Position numbers and translations under genes: made by a program
In this document: positions 29,956 through 38,281 of the stretch, piece by piece
Layout: each line of letters begins with the position of its first letter
Numbering within the stretch: the stretch's first letter is position 1
Notes under the pieces: model-generated
The model's database searches: none
Told to the model about the DNA's origin: nothing
Seen by the model: the letters and a program-made list of their open reading frames with translations, nothing else
NCBI GenBank assembly: GCA_944391055.1
Contig: CALXSF010000002.1
Coordinates: 1 to 64,000, forward strand
Source of the DNA: an uncultured Kiritimatiellota bacterium
GTDB lineage: Bacteria; Verrucomicrobiota; Kiritimatiellia; RFP12; DVOR01
Direction: 5' to 3'
Length of the DNA: 64,000 bases

Positions 29956-29961
29956 ATGATA
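29956..29961 (-). promoter_or_regulatory. Extended -10 promoter of serS
   Basis: Minus strand TGTGCTATCAT, about 28 bases before the start codon. Confidence 0.5.
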
Positions 29962-30023
29962 GCACATTGCCGCCGCGCCGTCGTGCGCGGCGCGGCGGGC
30001 GGGGTGTGGGGTGGGGGGAGGGG

Positions 30024-30662
30024 TCACGCGCGGCGGCGGAGCGCCAGGCCTGCCGCGCCGAGGGCGAGCAGCGCCAGGGCCGTCGGCTCGGGGACGGCCT
30101 GGGGGATCACCTCGATGCCGCCGGTGATGCTGACGACGTCGTTGTGGACGAAGAGGGCGTCGGGCGAGAGGTCGATTCCCTCGGGGGCGGCGAAGGTGGA
30201 GGACTGCTCGCCCAGCGTCAGCGAGAATTGGGCGCTCGCGCTGTCGTAGGCCAAGCCGATCGTTATGGTGTCGCCGGCGCTGACGGGGCCGAGTTCGCTG
30301 GAGAGCATGGTGTAGTTGCCGGTGCCGACCGAGAGTTTGGCCCCGCCCTCTCGGTCATAGAAGCGGAAGGAGAGGATGCTGTCGCGGTTGCCGTATTGGG
30401 AGTCACCGCCCCAGTTAACGGGGAAGTTGGTTTTGTCGCCGAGGGCGAGGATGTTCACTTCGTTCAAGTCAACACTGGACTGAAGGACGAGGGTCAGCGT
30501 CAGCCGGTAGGAGTCGCCGTCGACCGTGTCTCCGATCGAATAGCATTTGCCGTTATTGGCGGAGGCGGGAGTTACGTCGCTGATATCCCAGTCCACGGAG
30601 GCGGCGGAGGCCGTGCCGAGCGAGAGGAGGAAGGCGGCGGCCGTGAGGATGATCATTCGCAT
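30024..30662 (-). CDS. PEP-CTERM exported protein 1
   Basis: 212-residue exported protein. A signal peptide ends at about Ala-20 or 21 (GTASA), and the mature part starts ASVDW. A beta-rich LamG-like body follows, and the C terminus is the sorting signal: PEPTALALLALG, a hydrophobic run and Arg-Arg-Arg. Such tails are cut and anchored by exosortase/archaeosortase-type transpeptidases; none is in this window. It shares both ends with the proteins at 42475 and 62958. AAGGAG precedes the ATG. Confidence 0.85.
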   Translation of the reverse strand: MRMIILTAAAFLLSLGTASAASVDWDISDVTPASANNGKCYSIGDTVDGDSYRLTLTLVLQSSVDLNEVNILALGDKTNFPVNWGGDSQYGNRDSILSFRFYDREGGAKLSVGTGNYTMLSSELGPVSAGDTITIGLAYDSASAQFSLTLGEQSSTFAAPEGIDLSPDALFVHNDVVSITGGIEVIPQAVPEPTALALLALGAAGLALRRRA

Positions 30663-30817
30663 GGTTGTCTGTGCTCCTTATGAGGAAGAAAGGATGGTAG
30701 GGATGGTAGCATAACTTTCGGGGGGGGGCAAGCCTTATACTGTTTGATGTCGGTTTGGTTTTTGTTTGGGCCGGGCCGCGCCGGGGGGGGCGTGCGCGGT
30801 TTGCGCGAAAAAAAGTG

Positions 30818-30847
30818 TTGCATGGGGCGCGGAGGGTTTGCTATCAT
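30818..30847 (+). promoter_or_regulatory. Promoter of tRNA-Gln
   Basis: TTGCAT, 18-base spacer, TGCTATCAT. The start site would be 15 or so bases before the tRNA. Confidence 0.5.
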
Positions 30848-30869
30848 GTGCGTGTTTTACGTCCGATTT

Positions 30870-30943
30870 TGCCTCATGGTGTAACGGTAGCACAACTGAC
30901 TCTGGATCAGTTTGTCAAGGTTCGAATCCTTGTGAGGCAACCA
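30870..30943 (+). tRNA. tRNA-Gln (anticodon CUG)
   Basis: 74 bases with acceptor arms TGCCTCA/TGAGGCA, D arm GTGT/GCAC, anticodon stem ACTGA/TCAGT around CTCTGGA (anticodon CTG), T loop TTCGAAT, discriminator A and encoded CCA. Confidence 0.95.
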
Positions 30944-31003
30944 ACTTGGGATTGTGGGGCGCGCCCCGCAGTCTTTTTTTGTATCCCGGAAGGAGCGGCA
31001 CGG

Positions 31004-31486
31004 ATGGAAGAGAGCCTCTTGGAGATTTTGCGGAAGAACGCGAAGGAGTCGCCTGAGACGATGGCGATGATGCTTGGCGTGCCGGCGGGCGAGGTGGAGG
31101 CGGCGATCGCGCGGCTGGAGCGCGAGGGGGTGATCCGCGGGTGGCAGGCGATCGTGAACGAGGATCTGGCGCCGCGCGCGCCCGTCTCGGCGGCGATCGA
31201 GGTGCGGGTGACGCCGGAGCGCGAGGGGGGCTTCAACCGGATCGCGGAGCAGGTGAGCCGCTTCGAGGAGGTGGAGGCGACCTATCTGATGAGCGGGGGC
31301 TACGACCTGCTGCTGTTCGTGCGGGGGGAGAGCCTGCTGGCGGTGGCGCGCTTCGTGAGCGAGAAGCTGGCGACGATCCATGGGGTGCTCTCGACGGCGA
31401 CCCATTTCCGCCTGAAGACCTACAAGCAGAACGGGGTGCTGATGGCCCGGCCGGGCGAGGACAAACGATTGGCGGTGACGCCGTGA
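31004..31486 (+). CDS. Lrp/AsnC-family transcription regulator
   Basis: 160 residues: an N-terminal winged helix-turn-helix (about residues 1-50) and a C-terminal RAM ligand domain with YLMSGGYDLLLFVRG. Lrp-type proteins sense amino acids and act on nearby metabolic genes. The aminotransferase start overlaps its stop (GTGA), so it probably controls, or responds to substrate of, that enzyme. AAGGAG lies before the ATG. It is downstream of tRNA-Gln and may share its transcript. Confidence 0.9.
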   Translation: MEESLLEILRKNAKESPETMAMMLGVPAGEVEAAIARLEREGVIRGWQAIVNEDLAPRAPVSAAIEVRVTPEREGGFNRIAEQVSRFEEVEATYLMSGGYDLLLFVRGESLLAVARFVSEKLATIHGVLSTATHFRLKTYKQNGVLMARPGEDKRLAVTP

Positions 31487-32652
31487 CGGACGCGCGCGGA
31501 CGGTTGGCCCGGCACATCGTGGACCTGCCCAAGAGCGGGATCCGGGAGTTCTTCGACATCGTGAGCACGCGCCGGGGGGTGATCTCGCTGGCGATCGGCG
31601 AGCCGGACTTCGACACGCCCTGGCACATCCGCGAGGCTTCCATCGCGTCGCTGGAGGAGGGGTGCTCGCACTACACGGGCAACGCGGGGCTGCCGGCGCT
31701 GCGCCAGGCCATCGCGGCCTATGTGCGGGAGCGCTTCGGGGGGGCGTATGACCCGGCGCACGAGGTGTTGGTGACGGTGGGGGCCTCGGAGGGGCTGGAC
31801 GTGACGCTGCGGGCGCTGCTGAACCCCGGCGACGAGGTGCTTTACCACGAGCCCTGCTTCGTGAGCTACGGCCCGGAGATCGCGATGGCGCACGGCGTGC
31901 CGGTGGCGGTGGAGACGCACGCGGAGGACAATTTCCGCCTGTCGGTGGAGGCGCTGGAGGCCAAGGTGTCGCCGCGCACGAAGGCGCTGGTGGTGAACTT
32001 CCCGAACAACCCGACGGGGGCGGTGCTGGGGCGGGAGGACGTGGAGGCGATCGCGGACTTCGCCATCCGCCACGACCTGATCCTGATCTCGGACGAGATT
32101 TACGCGGAGCTGACGTGGGGCGGGCGGCGGCACGTGTCGTTCGCCTCGGTGCCGGCGCTGCGGGATCGGCTGGTGCTGCTGCACGGCTACTCGAAGGCGT
32201 GGGCGATGACGGGCTTCCGCATGGCCTACGTCTGCGCGCCGGCGTGGCTGATGGACACGATCCTCAAGATCCATCAGTATGCGATCATGTGCGCGAGCAC
32301 GCCCTCGCAGTATGCGGCGTTGGAGGCGATGCGCCAGCCGGCGGAGGACATGGCGCCGATGCTCCGGGCCTATGAGATGCGGCGGAACTTCCTGCGGGCG
32401 GCCTTCGCGGAGGCGGGCATCCCGATGCACAACCCGGCGGGGGCCTTCTATGCCTTCCCGCAGATCGCCCGCTTCGGGCTGAGCGCGCGGGAGTTCGCCG
32501 TGCGGTTGCTGGACGCCGAGAACGTGGCGGTGGTGCCGGGCACGGCCTTCGGCGCGTGCGGCGAGGGCTTCGTGCGCTGCTCCTACGCCACGGGCATGGA
32601 GCAGCTGAAGGAGGCGGCGGCCCGAATCGCCCGCTTCGTCAAGACGTTGTGA
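31483..32652 (+). CDS. PLP-dependent class I/II aminotransferase
   Basis: 389-residue fold-type I aminotransferase of the aspartate/aromatic group. Landmarks: SLAIGEPDFDTP, NFPNNPTGAVL, LISDEIYAELTW, the PLP lysine in HGYSKAWAMTGFRMAY, and the Arg of FVRCSYATG that binds the carboxylate. The substrate is not set by sequence. It overlaps the Lrp regulator by 4 bases using a GTG start. RluA-type synthase follows. Confidence 0.92.
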   Translation: MTDARGRLARHIVDLPKSGIREFFDIVSTRRGVISLAIGEPDFDTPWHIREASIASLEEGCSHYTGNAGLPALRQAIAAYVRERFGGAYDPAHEVLVTVGASEGLDVTLRALLNPGDEVLYHEPCFVSYGPEIAMAHGVPVAVETHAEDNFRLSVEALEAKVSPRTKALVVNFPNNPTGAVLGREDVEAIADFAIRHDLILISDEIYAELTWGGRRHVSFASVPALRDRLVLLHGYSKAWAMTGFRMAYVCAPAWLMDTILKIHQYAIMCASTPSQYAALEAMRQPAEDMAPMLRAYEMRRNFLRAAFAEAGIPMHNPAGAFYAFPQIARFGLSAREFAVRLLDAENVAVVPGTAFGACGEGFVRCSYATGMEQLKEAAARIARFVKTL

Positions 32653-32663
32653 GAGGAGTGACC

Positions 32664-33557
32664 ATGAGGCCGACGCAGCCGACGCCGAACGCCAAGCCCA
32701 AAATCGCCGTCGTCGCGCGCGAGGAGGAGGGGCTTTCGCTTCAGGACTTCCTGGCGAACCGCCTGCGCGTGACCAAGCGCGCCGCCAAGGCGATGCTTGA
32801 CGCGCGTGTGGTGTGGGTGAACCGCCGGTTGGTCTGGATCGCCCGCCACGCCCTGCGCCCCGGCGACAAGGTGGCCTTCGTGGTGCGCCCGGGCACGGGC
32901 GCGCGCCAGGACAAGACGGCCGAGCGCCGCCCGCACATCCGCATCCTGTGGCAGGACGACCATTACCTGGCCGCCGACAAGCCCGCCGGCGTGCTGACCC
33001 AGGGGCGCGACTCCGCCGAGGAGTTGCTGCGCGCGCAGGAGGGCAACCCCGCCATCGCCGCGGTGCACCGCCTGGACCGCGAGACCTCCGGCGTGCTGCT
33101 CTTCGCCAAGACGGCGGAGGCGTTGGAGGCGGCCATCGCGCTCTTCAAGACCCACCGCGTGCTCAAGCAGTACGCCGCCATCGTCGCGGGCGACGTCGAG
33201 CGCCAGGCCAGCACGCTCACCGAGACGCTCGACGGCGAGCGCGCCGTGACGCACCTGAAGCGTCTGCGCGCGACCCCCGATGCCTCCTTCCTCTCCCTGC
33301 GCATCGAGACGGGGCGCACGCACCAGATCCGCCGCCACCTCGCCGGCATCCGCCACCCCGTGGTGGGCGACCGGCAGTACGGCGTGAAGAAGTCCGACGA
33401 CCCGCGCGTCCTCTCCGTCACCCGGCAGATGCTCCACGCGCAGGAGCTGGAGCTGCCGCACCCGCTGATCCCCGGCCAGCACATCCGCGCCCACGCGCCG
33501 CTCCCCGCGGATTTCCGCGCGGCGCTCAAACTCTTCGGCCTGGGCAAGCGCGGCTGA
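32664..33557 (+). CDS. RluA-family pseudouridine synthase
   Basis: 297 residues: an N-terminal S4-like RNA-binding domain (about residues 18-75) and a catalytic domain with HRLDRETSGVLLF containing the nucleophilic Asp, then ETGRTHQIRRHLA. It isomerises uridines in rRNA or tRNA; RluC, RluD and TruC types cannot be separated here. GAGGAG precedes the ATG at 11 bases after the aminotransferase. Confidence 0.92.
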   Translation: MRPTQPTPNAKPKIAVVAREEEGLSLQDFLANRLRVTKRAAKAMLDARVVWVNRRLVWIARHALRPGDKVAFVVRPGTGARQDKTAERRPHIRILWQDDHYLAADKPAGVLTQGRDSAEELLRAQEGNPAIAAVHRLDRETSGVLLFAKTAEALEAAIALFKTHRVLKQYAAIVAGDVERQASTLTETLDGERAVTHLKRLRATPDASFLSLRIETGRTHQIRRHLAGIRHPVVGDRQYGVKKSDDPRVLSVTRQMLHAQELELPHPLIPGQHIRAHAPLPADFRAALKLFGLGKRG

Positions 33558-33608
33558 GGCCGGGCCCGGCGGCGGGCCTTCCCGCTTCTCTCCGGCCCCG
33601 CTTTTTGG

Positions 33609-33614
33609 TATGCT
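33609..33614 (+). promoter_or_regulatory. Extended -10 promoter of the thyX-like operon
   Basis: TTGGTATGCT, then eight bases, then ATG 33623: predicted leaderless start of a seven-gene run. Confidence 0.55.
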
Positions 33615-33622
33615 TTGCGGGC

Positions 33623-34198
33623 ATGGCACCGAAGTTGGAGTTTTACGGGACGCGCGCGACGTGGCGTGACGTGGCGGACGCCGCCCGCACCACCATCAAC
33701 CGCGAGGCGGGCGCGGGCGAGCCGTCGTCCGCGTGGAAGAAGCGTATCCTGTTGGCGGAGCATTCGCCGATTCGCCAGTTGGTCTTTCGGTGGAAGTGGG
33801 TGGGGCTGAAGAGCTGGGTGAGCGTGCATTTGGTGCGGCATAAGTTCGGCATCGACCATTATGTGAGCACGCAGCGGAGCGACCGCACGGGCGTCGACCG
33901 CAACGCGTCGCGCCAGGACACGCCGGTGACGCACGAGTGCCTCGCCAACGCGCAGGCGATTTTGTCGATCTCGCGCAAGCGGTTGTGCCGGCAGGCCTCG
34001 CCGGAGACGCGCGAGGCGTGGGGGATGGTGGTGGAGGCGCTGCGCGCGAACGGCCAGCCGGAGCTGGCGGCGTGCTGCGTGCCGGAATGCGTTTACAGAG
34101 GGTTTTGCCCGGAGTTCAAGTGCTGCGGGTTCGCCAAGACGCCGGCTTTCGCGGCGGCGGTGGCGGCCTATCGAGGCGGGGCAAGGCCAAACGACTGA
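33623..34198 (+). CDS. thyX: ThyX-like flavin-dependent thymidylate synthase, variant motif
   Basis: 191 residues. The ThyX signature appears as RHK followed by seven residues and Ser (LVRHKFGIDHYVSTQRSDR), with Lys replacing the third residue of RHRx7S. EHSPIRQLVF upstream matches the strand before the flavin site. The tail is Cys-rich (CCVPECVYRGFCPEFKCC), unlike typical ThyX, and could bind metal. No thyA is in the window. It has its own promoter and is followed by mrp after 20 bases. Assignment to ThyX is good at family level; activity is inferred. Confidence 0.75.
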   Translation: MAPKLEFYGTRATWRDVADAARTTINREAGAGEPSSAWKKRILLAEHSPIRQLVFRWKWVGLKSWVSVHLVRHKFGIDHYVSTQRSDRTGVDRNASRQDTPVTHECLANAQAILSISRKRLCRQASPETREAWGMVVEALRANGQPELAACCVPECVYRGFCPEFKCCGFAKTPAFAAAVAAYRGGARPND

Positions 34199-34218
34199 AC
34201 CGAAAGGAAGGACGAATC

Positions 34219-35061
34219 ATGGCGGATTGCGACGGCAATTGCGCGGCGTGCGCGAGCAAGGGCGGGTGCCAGACCCCGAAAGAAGACCCGGTGAAGCCGA
34301 CCTTGGCGCGCATCAGGCATGTCTTTGTGGTGCTCTCCGGCAAGGGCGGCGTGGGGAAGAGCACGGTGGCGGCCAATCTGGCGCTGGGGCTGAGCCTGCG
34401 CGGGCAGCGGGTGGGCCTCTTGGACGTGGATGTCCACGGGCCGAGCATCCCCAAGATCCTGGGCCTTCAAGGCCAGCGCGCGATGAGCGACGGCGAGAAG
34501 CTCCTCCCCGCCGAGACGCCGGAGGGGCTGAAGGTGATGTCCACGGCGCTGATCTTGGAGAAGGACGACGAGCCCATCGTTTGGCGCGGGCCCCTCAAGG
34601 CCGGCGTCATCAAGCAGTTCATCGGCGAGGTGCGCTGGGGCGACCTGGATTACCTCGTGGTCGACTGCCCCCCCGGGACGGGCGACGAGCCGCTCTCCGT
34701 CTGCCAGCTCGTCCCGGAGGCCGAGGCCATCCTCGTCACCACGCCCCAGCAGGTCGCCACGCTTGACGTGAGCAAGTCCATCTCCTTCTGCAATCAGCTG
34801 GGGATGCGCGTCGCCGGCGTCATCGAGAACATGAGCGGCTTCACCTGCCCCCATTGCGGCACGTTCACGCCCATCTTCCGGACCGGCGGCGGCGAGGCGC
34901 TCGCCAAGCGCTACGCCCTGCCTCTCCTCGGCAAGCTGCCCATCGCCACCGAGATCGGCGAAAGCGGCGACGAGGGGCGCCCCTTCGTCGCGGCCCACCC
35001 CGACTCGCCCGCCGCCAAGGCCTTCATGGCCGTGGTGGACAATCTCCTTTCCATCGGCTGA
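34219..35061 (+). CDS. mrp: Mrp/NBP35-type iron-sulfur carrier ATPase
   Basis: 280-residue P-loop ATPase that carries or inserts [4Fe-4S] clusters. It has a deviant Walker A (GKGGVGKSTVAANLA), DVDVHGPS, VDCPPGTGDEPLS and the CxxC pair CPHC near residue 213. The N terminus has four Cys in CDGNCAACASKGGC, like Nbp35. AAAGGAAGG stands before the ATG. It is second in the thyX-like operon. Confidence 0.93.
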   Translation: MADCDGNCAACASKGGCQTPKEDPVKPTLARIRHVFVVLSGKGGVGKSTVAANLALGLSLRGQRVGLLDVDVHGPSIPKILGLQGQRAMSDGEKLLPAETPEGLKVMSTALILEKDDEPIVWRGPLKAGVIKQFIGEVRWGDLDYLVVDCPPGTGDEPLSVCQLVPEAEAILVTTPQQVATLDVSKSISFCNQLGMRVAGVIENMSGFTCPHCGTFTPIFRTGGGEALAKRYALPLLGKLPIATEIGESGDEGRPFVAAHPDSPAAKAFMAVVDNLLSIG

Positions 35062-35077
35062 GGGAGGGAACGCCGCC

Positions 35078-36553
35078 ATGCGCCTCATCCTCCCCTGCCT
35101 CGCCGGTTCCGCGTTGGCCCTTGCGGCCTGCTCGGCGCTCACGCCCGCCGAGATCCCGATGGACACCTATGCCATCGTCGCCTCCAAGGCCGTGATGGAC
35201 GACCCCGTGTGGAAGGCCGCCACCGTCGACGTCCTCGCCGCCAAACATCCCGGCGCGCGTCTTATCGTGTGGGAGCGGGAGGTCGGCGAGGCCAAGGAGG
35301 CGCTTGCCGCCGCCCAGCCCAGTTTCACGGCCTTCGTCGTGCGGCCCGAGCAGGCCGGTGTCCGCCTCACCGTTGCGGTCAGCAACCTGTGCCGCGCGCT
35401 GGACGGCGACCCTTACGTCGACACCTTCTGGGGCGTCGTCACCGGCTATGACCCCGCCGCCGCCGAGGCCCTCGCCAAGGCCGGCCCCATCGCCATCGAG
35501 CGCGCCCTCGACTGCGCCGGCTGCGACCTCACCGCCTTCCGCAAGACGTGGCGGTATTCCGAGGATCACCGCGGCACCATGAACCTCTGGGAGCGCGGCG
35601 TCACCGACGCGGTGCGCGACGTCCCCTGCGACACCGACAACACCCTCGGCGTCCTCGACCGCCTTCAGCGCGACCGCGTCCAGTTCATGACCACCTCCGG
35701 CCACGCCACCCAGCACGATTGGCAGATGGGCTACTGCGGCCCCAACATGGCCCTCGTCCACAAAGACGGCCGCCTCGTCGCCCGCGACACCAAGAAGGTC
35801 GACCGCCCCGCCGGCAGCGACGAGCCCAAGGTCTACTTCGGCACCGGCAACTGCCTCATCGGCGACGTCGACAAACCCGACTGCATGGCCCTTTCCTGGA
35901 TGCGCGACGGCGGCGCCCGCCAGTTCATGGGCTACACCGTCACCACCTGGTTCGGCGCGCAGGGGTGGGGCACGCAGGGGCTTTTCGTCGACACCGCCGG
36001 CCTCTGCACCGCCAACGAGGCCTTCCACTTCACCAACACCGGCATCGTCGAGAAGATCCGCGGCTACGGCATCCCCGACATGATGGACTTCCGCCTCGGG
36101 GAGCTCGCCCGCGTCAATCTCCCCGTCACCCCCGGCATGGCCGCCTGGCGGCAGGCGCAGGCCAAGGCCGGGCTCCCCGACGCCGAACTCCAAAAGCGGA
36201 TGCAGGAACGCATCGGCCACCTCCATGACCGCGACGTCGTCTGCTTCTACGGGGACCCGGCCCTCGATGCCCGCATCGCCGACGGCCGCTGGGCCGTGCG
36301 GCCGCCCTACGTCGATTCCGACGGCGCCCTCGTCCTCACCGTCGAGGCCCGCCCCGGCGTCCGCGCCCGCGACGCCGTCTGGCTCCGGCTCCCCGGCTCG
36401 TGGGCCTATGACCCCGCCGCGGTCGAGGCCTCCGAGGCCCTCGGCGAGCCAGACCTCGCCCTCGACAACATGCTCCGCTTCCCCGCCGCCGCGCCCAAGG
36501 CCGGCGACGTCTACACCGTCCGCCTCCCCGGCGCCGCGCGAAAGGGCCTGTGA
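35078..36553 (+). CDS. Lipoprotein with clan CD cysteine-peptidase-like features
   Basis: 491 residues with signal peptide and lipobox LALAAC. The middle has the plan of caspase/gingipain-fold peptidases: a strand ending FMTTSGHATQHDW (possible catalytic His), then about 60 residues later YFGTGNCLIGDVD (possible catalytic Cys) and a gGARQFMGYTVTTWFG block. The C-terminal 90 residues look beta-rich. The peptidase call is inference from these motifs. GGAGGG precedes the ATG, and the stop overlaps exbB. Energised by the ExbB-ExbD-TonB set downstream, it may be an outer-surface or periplasmic protein. Confidence 0.6.
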   Translation: MRLILPCLAGSALALAACSALTPAEIPMDTYAIVASKAVMDDPVWKAATVDVLAAKHPGARLIVWEREVGEAKEALAAAQPSFTAFVVRPEQAGVRLTVAVSNLCRALDGDPYVDTFWGVVTGYDPAAAEALAKAGPIAIERALDCAGCDLTAFRKTWRYSEDHRGTMNLWERGVTDAVRDVPCDTDNTLGVLDRLQRDRVQFMTTSGHATQHDWQMGYCGPNMALVHKDGRLVARDTKKVDRPAGSDEPKVYFGTGNCLIGDVDKPDCMALSWMRDGGARQFMGYTVTTWFGAQGWGTQGLFVDTAGLCTANEAFHFTNTGIVEKIRGYGIPDMMDFRLGELARVNLPVTPGMAAWRQAQAKAGLPDAELQKRMQERIGHLHDRDVVCFYGDPALDARIADGRWAVRPPYVDSDGALVLTVEARPGVRARDAVWLRLPGSWAYDPAAVEASEALGEPDLALDNMLRFPAAAPKAGDVYTVRLPGAARKGL

Positions 36554-37179
36554 TGGACGGCGCGCTCGACCTCATCGCCACCCTCATGCACCGCGGCGGG
36601 CCCGTCATGTGGCCCATCGCGTGCTGCTCCGTCATCGTCGTCTTGGTCATCCTCCGCAAGCTGCTCCAATGGCTTTTCCACGTCCTCGCCGCGCGTGCCG
36701 GCGCGGCCGGGTGGCGGTATGCCTTGGGAGCCTTGCGCAAAGGCGACCGCCCCGCCGCCGAGGAGGCCGCCAAGGCCTCCGCCTCTCCCTACGCCCACGT
36801 CCTCGCCGCCGCCCTCGCCCAAGCCGAACGCCCCTTCGCGGAGGCCCTTGAGGGCGAGGCCCGCGCCTTGGTCCGTCGGCTGGCCCGGGGATTGGGCGTG
36901 CTGGACACCATCGTCACGCTCGCCCCCATGCTCGGCATCCTCGGCACCGTCACCGGCATCATCACCTCGTTCGACCTCATGGGCAGCATGGGCGTGGACG
37001 ATCCCACCGGCGTCGCCGGCGGCATCGCCGAGGCCCTCATCACCACCGCCGCCGGCCTTGTCGTCTCCATCGCCGCGCTCATCCCGCTCAATGCCGGGCG
37101 CGTCTGGCACGCCGCCCTCGTCCGGGCCCTCGAACGGGCCATGACCGACGCCGAGCGCGCCGCGGAGGCCACCCCGTGA
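36553..37179 (+). CDS. exbB: ExbB/TolQ/MotA-family proton channel
   Basis: 208 residues with three membrane helices: WPIACCSVIVVLVIL near the start, then LGVLDTIVTLAPMLGILGTV and ALITTAAGLVVSIAAL. The last two line the proton path in ExbB/TolQ. With ExbD and TonB just downstream it forms the inner-membrane motor that powers outer-membrane transport. ATG 36553 overlaps the lipoprotein stop; GTG 36550 is a close alternative. Confidence 0.92.
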   Translation: MDGALDLIATLMHRGGPVMWPIACCSVIVVLVILRKLLQWLFHVLAARAGAAGWRYALGALRKGDRPAAEEAAKASASPYAHVLAAALAQAERPFAEALEGEARALVRRLARGLGVLDTIVTLAPMLGILGTVTGIITSFDLMGSMGVDDPTGVAGGIAEALITTAAGLVVSIAALIPLNAGRVWHAALVRALERAMTDAERAAEATP

Positions 37180-37577
37180 GGCTCGCCGAGGAGGAGACGC
37201 CCCGCGCCCGTCTTGAGATGACGCCCATCATGGACGTCGTCTTCCTCCTCATCGTCTTCTTCGTCTACGCCTTCCTCACCATGGCTGTCCAGCGCGGGCT
37301 TCGCGTCGAGCTGCCCCGGGCCGACGGCGCCATCGCCCGCGGCCAAAGCGTCCAGCTCGTCCTCACCCCCGCCGACGAAATCCTGCTCGACGGCCGCACG
37401 CCCATGGATTCCCGCGCCGCCGTCGAGGCCGCCGCCCTGCGCGCCAAGTCCCTTGGCCTTCCCGTCGTCATCCGCGCCGACCGCCAAGCCCACGCCGGCC
37501 CCGCCCTCGAGCTCATGGCCGCGCTCCGCGCCGCGGGCGTCTCCAAGGTCACCTACCAGGTCGAGAAAGGCCGCTGA
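37176..37577 (+). CDS. exbD: ExbD/TolR-family protein
   Basis: 133 residues with one N-terminal membrane helix (MTPIMDVVFLLIVFFVYAFL) carrying the conserved Asp, and a periplasmic domain. It pairs with ExbB to harvest the proton gradient. The GTG start overlaps the exbB stop (GTGA). Confidence 0.92.
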   Translation: MRLAEEETPRARLEMTPIMDVVFLLIVFFVYAFLTMAVQRGLRVELPRADGAIARGQSVQLVLTPADEILLDGRTPMDSRAAVEAAALRAKSLGLPVVIRADRQAHAGPALELMAALRAAGVSKVTYQVEKGR

Positions 37578-37579
37578 GG

Positions 37580-38281
37580 ATGGCCGCCCTCAGGCTGATC
37601 GCCTGCGCCTTCCGCGAAGCCGCCCTCTGGGCCGCCGCATTGGCCCTCCATCTTCTGGCCGCCCTGCTCGCCGCGCATTTTGTCCTGAGCCCCCGCGCCG
37701 CCCCCGAGCCGCGCCTGCTCATTGACACGATCGAGCTCACCATCGCCGAGACCGAGCGCGAGACGCCCGCCGAGGCCGCCGCCCCCGAGCATTCCGCCGC
37801 CCAAGCCCCGCGCCCCGAGCCCGCGCCCTACCTGGCCGACGCCGCGTCCCCCCTCGCCCTTCCCATCCCGCCCCCGGAGCTTGCCGCCGCGCTGCCGTTG
37901 CCCCCCGTCCCCCAGCCGCCCAAACTCCCCGAGCCCGACCACGCGCCCGACCCCTCCGCGCTTCCCGAGATCGCGTTGCCCCCCGCGCGGACGCCCCGCC
38001 CCGCCGCCGGCGCCACCGCCCGCATCGAGAAGCCCCGCCTTGTCACCGACCTCTCCCGCCTCATCAAGCGCTACCCGGCCGAGGCCCGCCGCAAAGGCTG
38101 GGAGGGCACCGTCATCCTTGACCTCCGCGTCGCCGCCGACGGCACGCTCGCGGAGGCCGCCATCCACCAGACCAGCGGCCACAAGGTGCTCGACCAGGCC
38201 GCCCTCCGCATGATCCGGGACGCCCGCTTCGCCGGCGGCCCCGGACGCCTCCTCCAACCCATCTCCTTCACGCTCCGATGA
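37580..38281 (+). CDS. tonB: TonB-family energy transducer
   Basis: 233 residues: an N-terminal membrane helix (about 13-38), a long Pro/Ala/Glu-rich spacer crossing the periplasm, and a C-terminal TonB domain (YPAEARRKGWEGTVILDLRV, then ALRMIRDARF). No TonB-dependent receptor is encoded in the window. It lies 2 bases after exbD, and the next ATPase starts inside its stop codon. Confidence 0.9.
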   Translation: MAALRLIACAFREAALWAAALALHLLAALLAAHFVLSPRAAPEPRLLIDTIELTIAETERETPAEAAAPEHSAAQAPRPEPAPYLADAASPLALPIPPPELAAALPLPPVPQPPKLPEPDHAPDPSALPEIALPPARTPRPAAGATARIEKPRLVTDLSRLIKRYPAEARRKGWEGTVILDLRVAADGTLAEAAIHQTSGHKVLDQAALRMIRDARFAGGPGRLLQPISFTLR

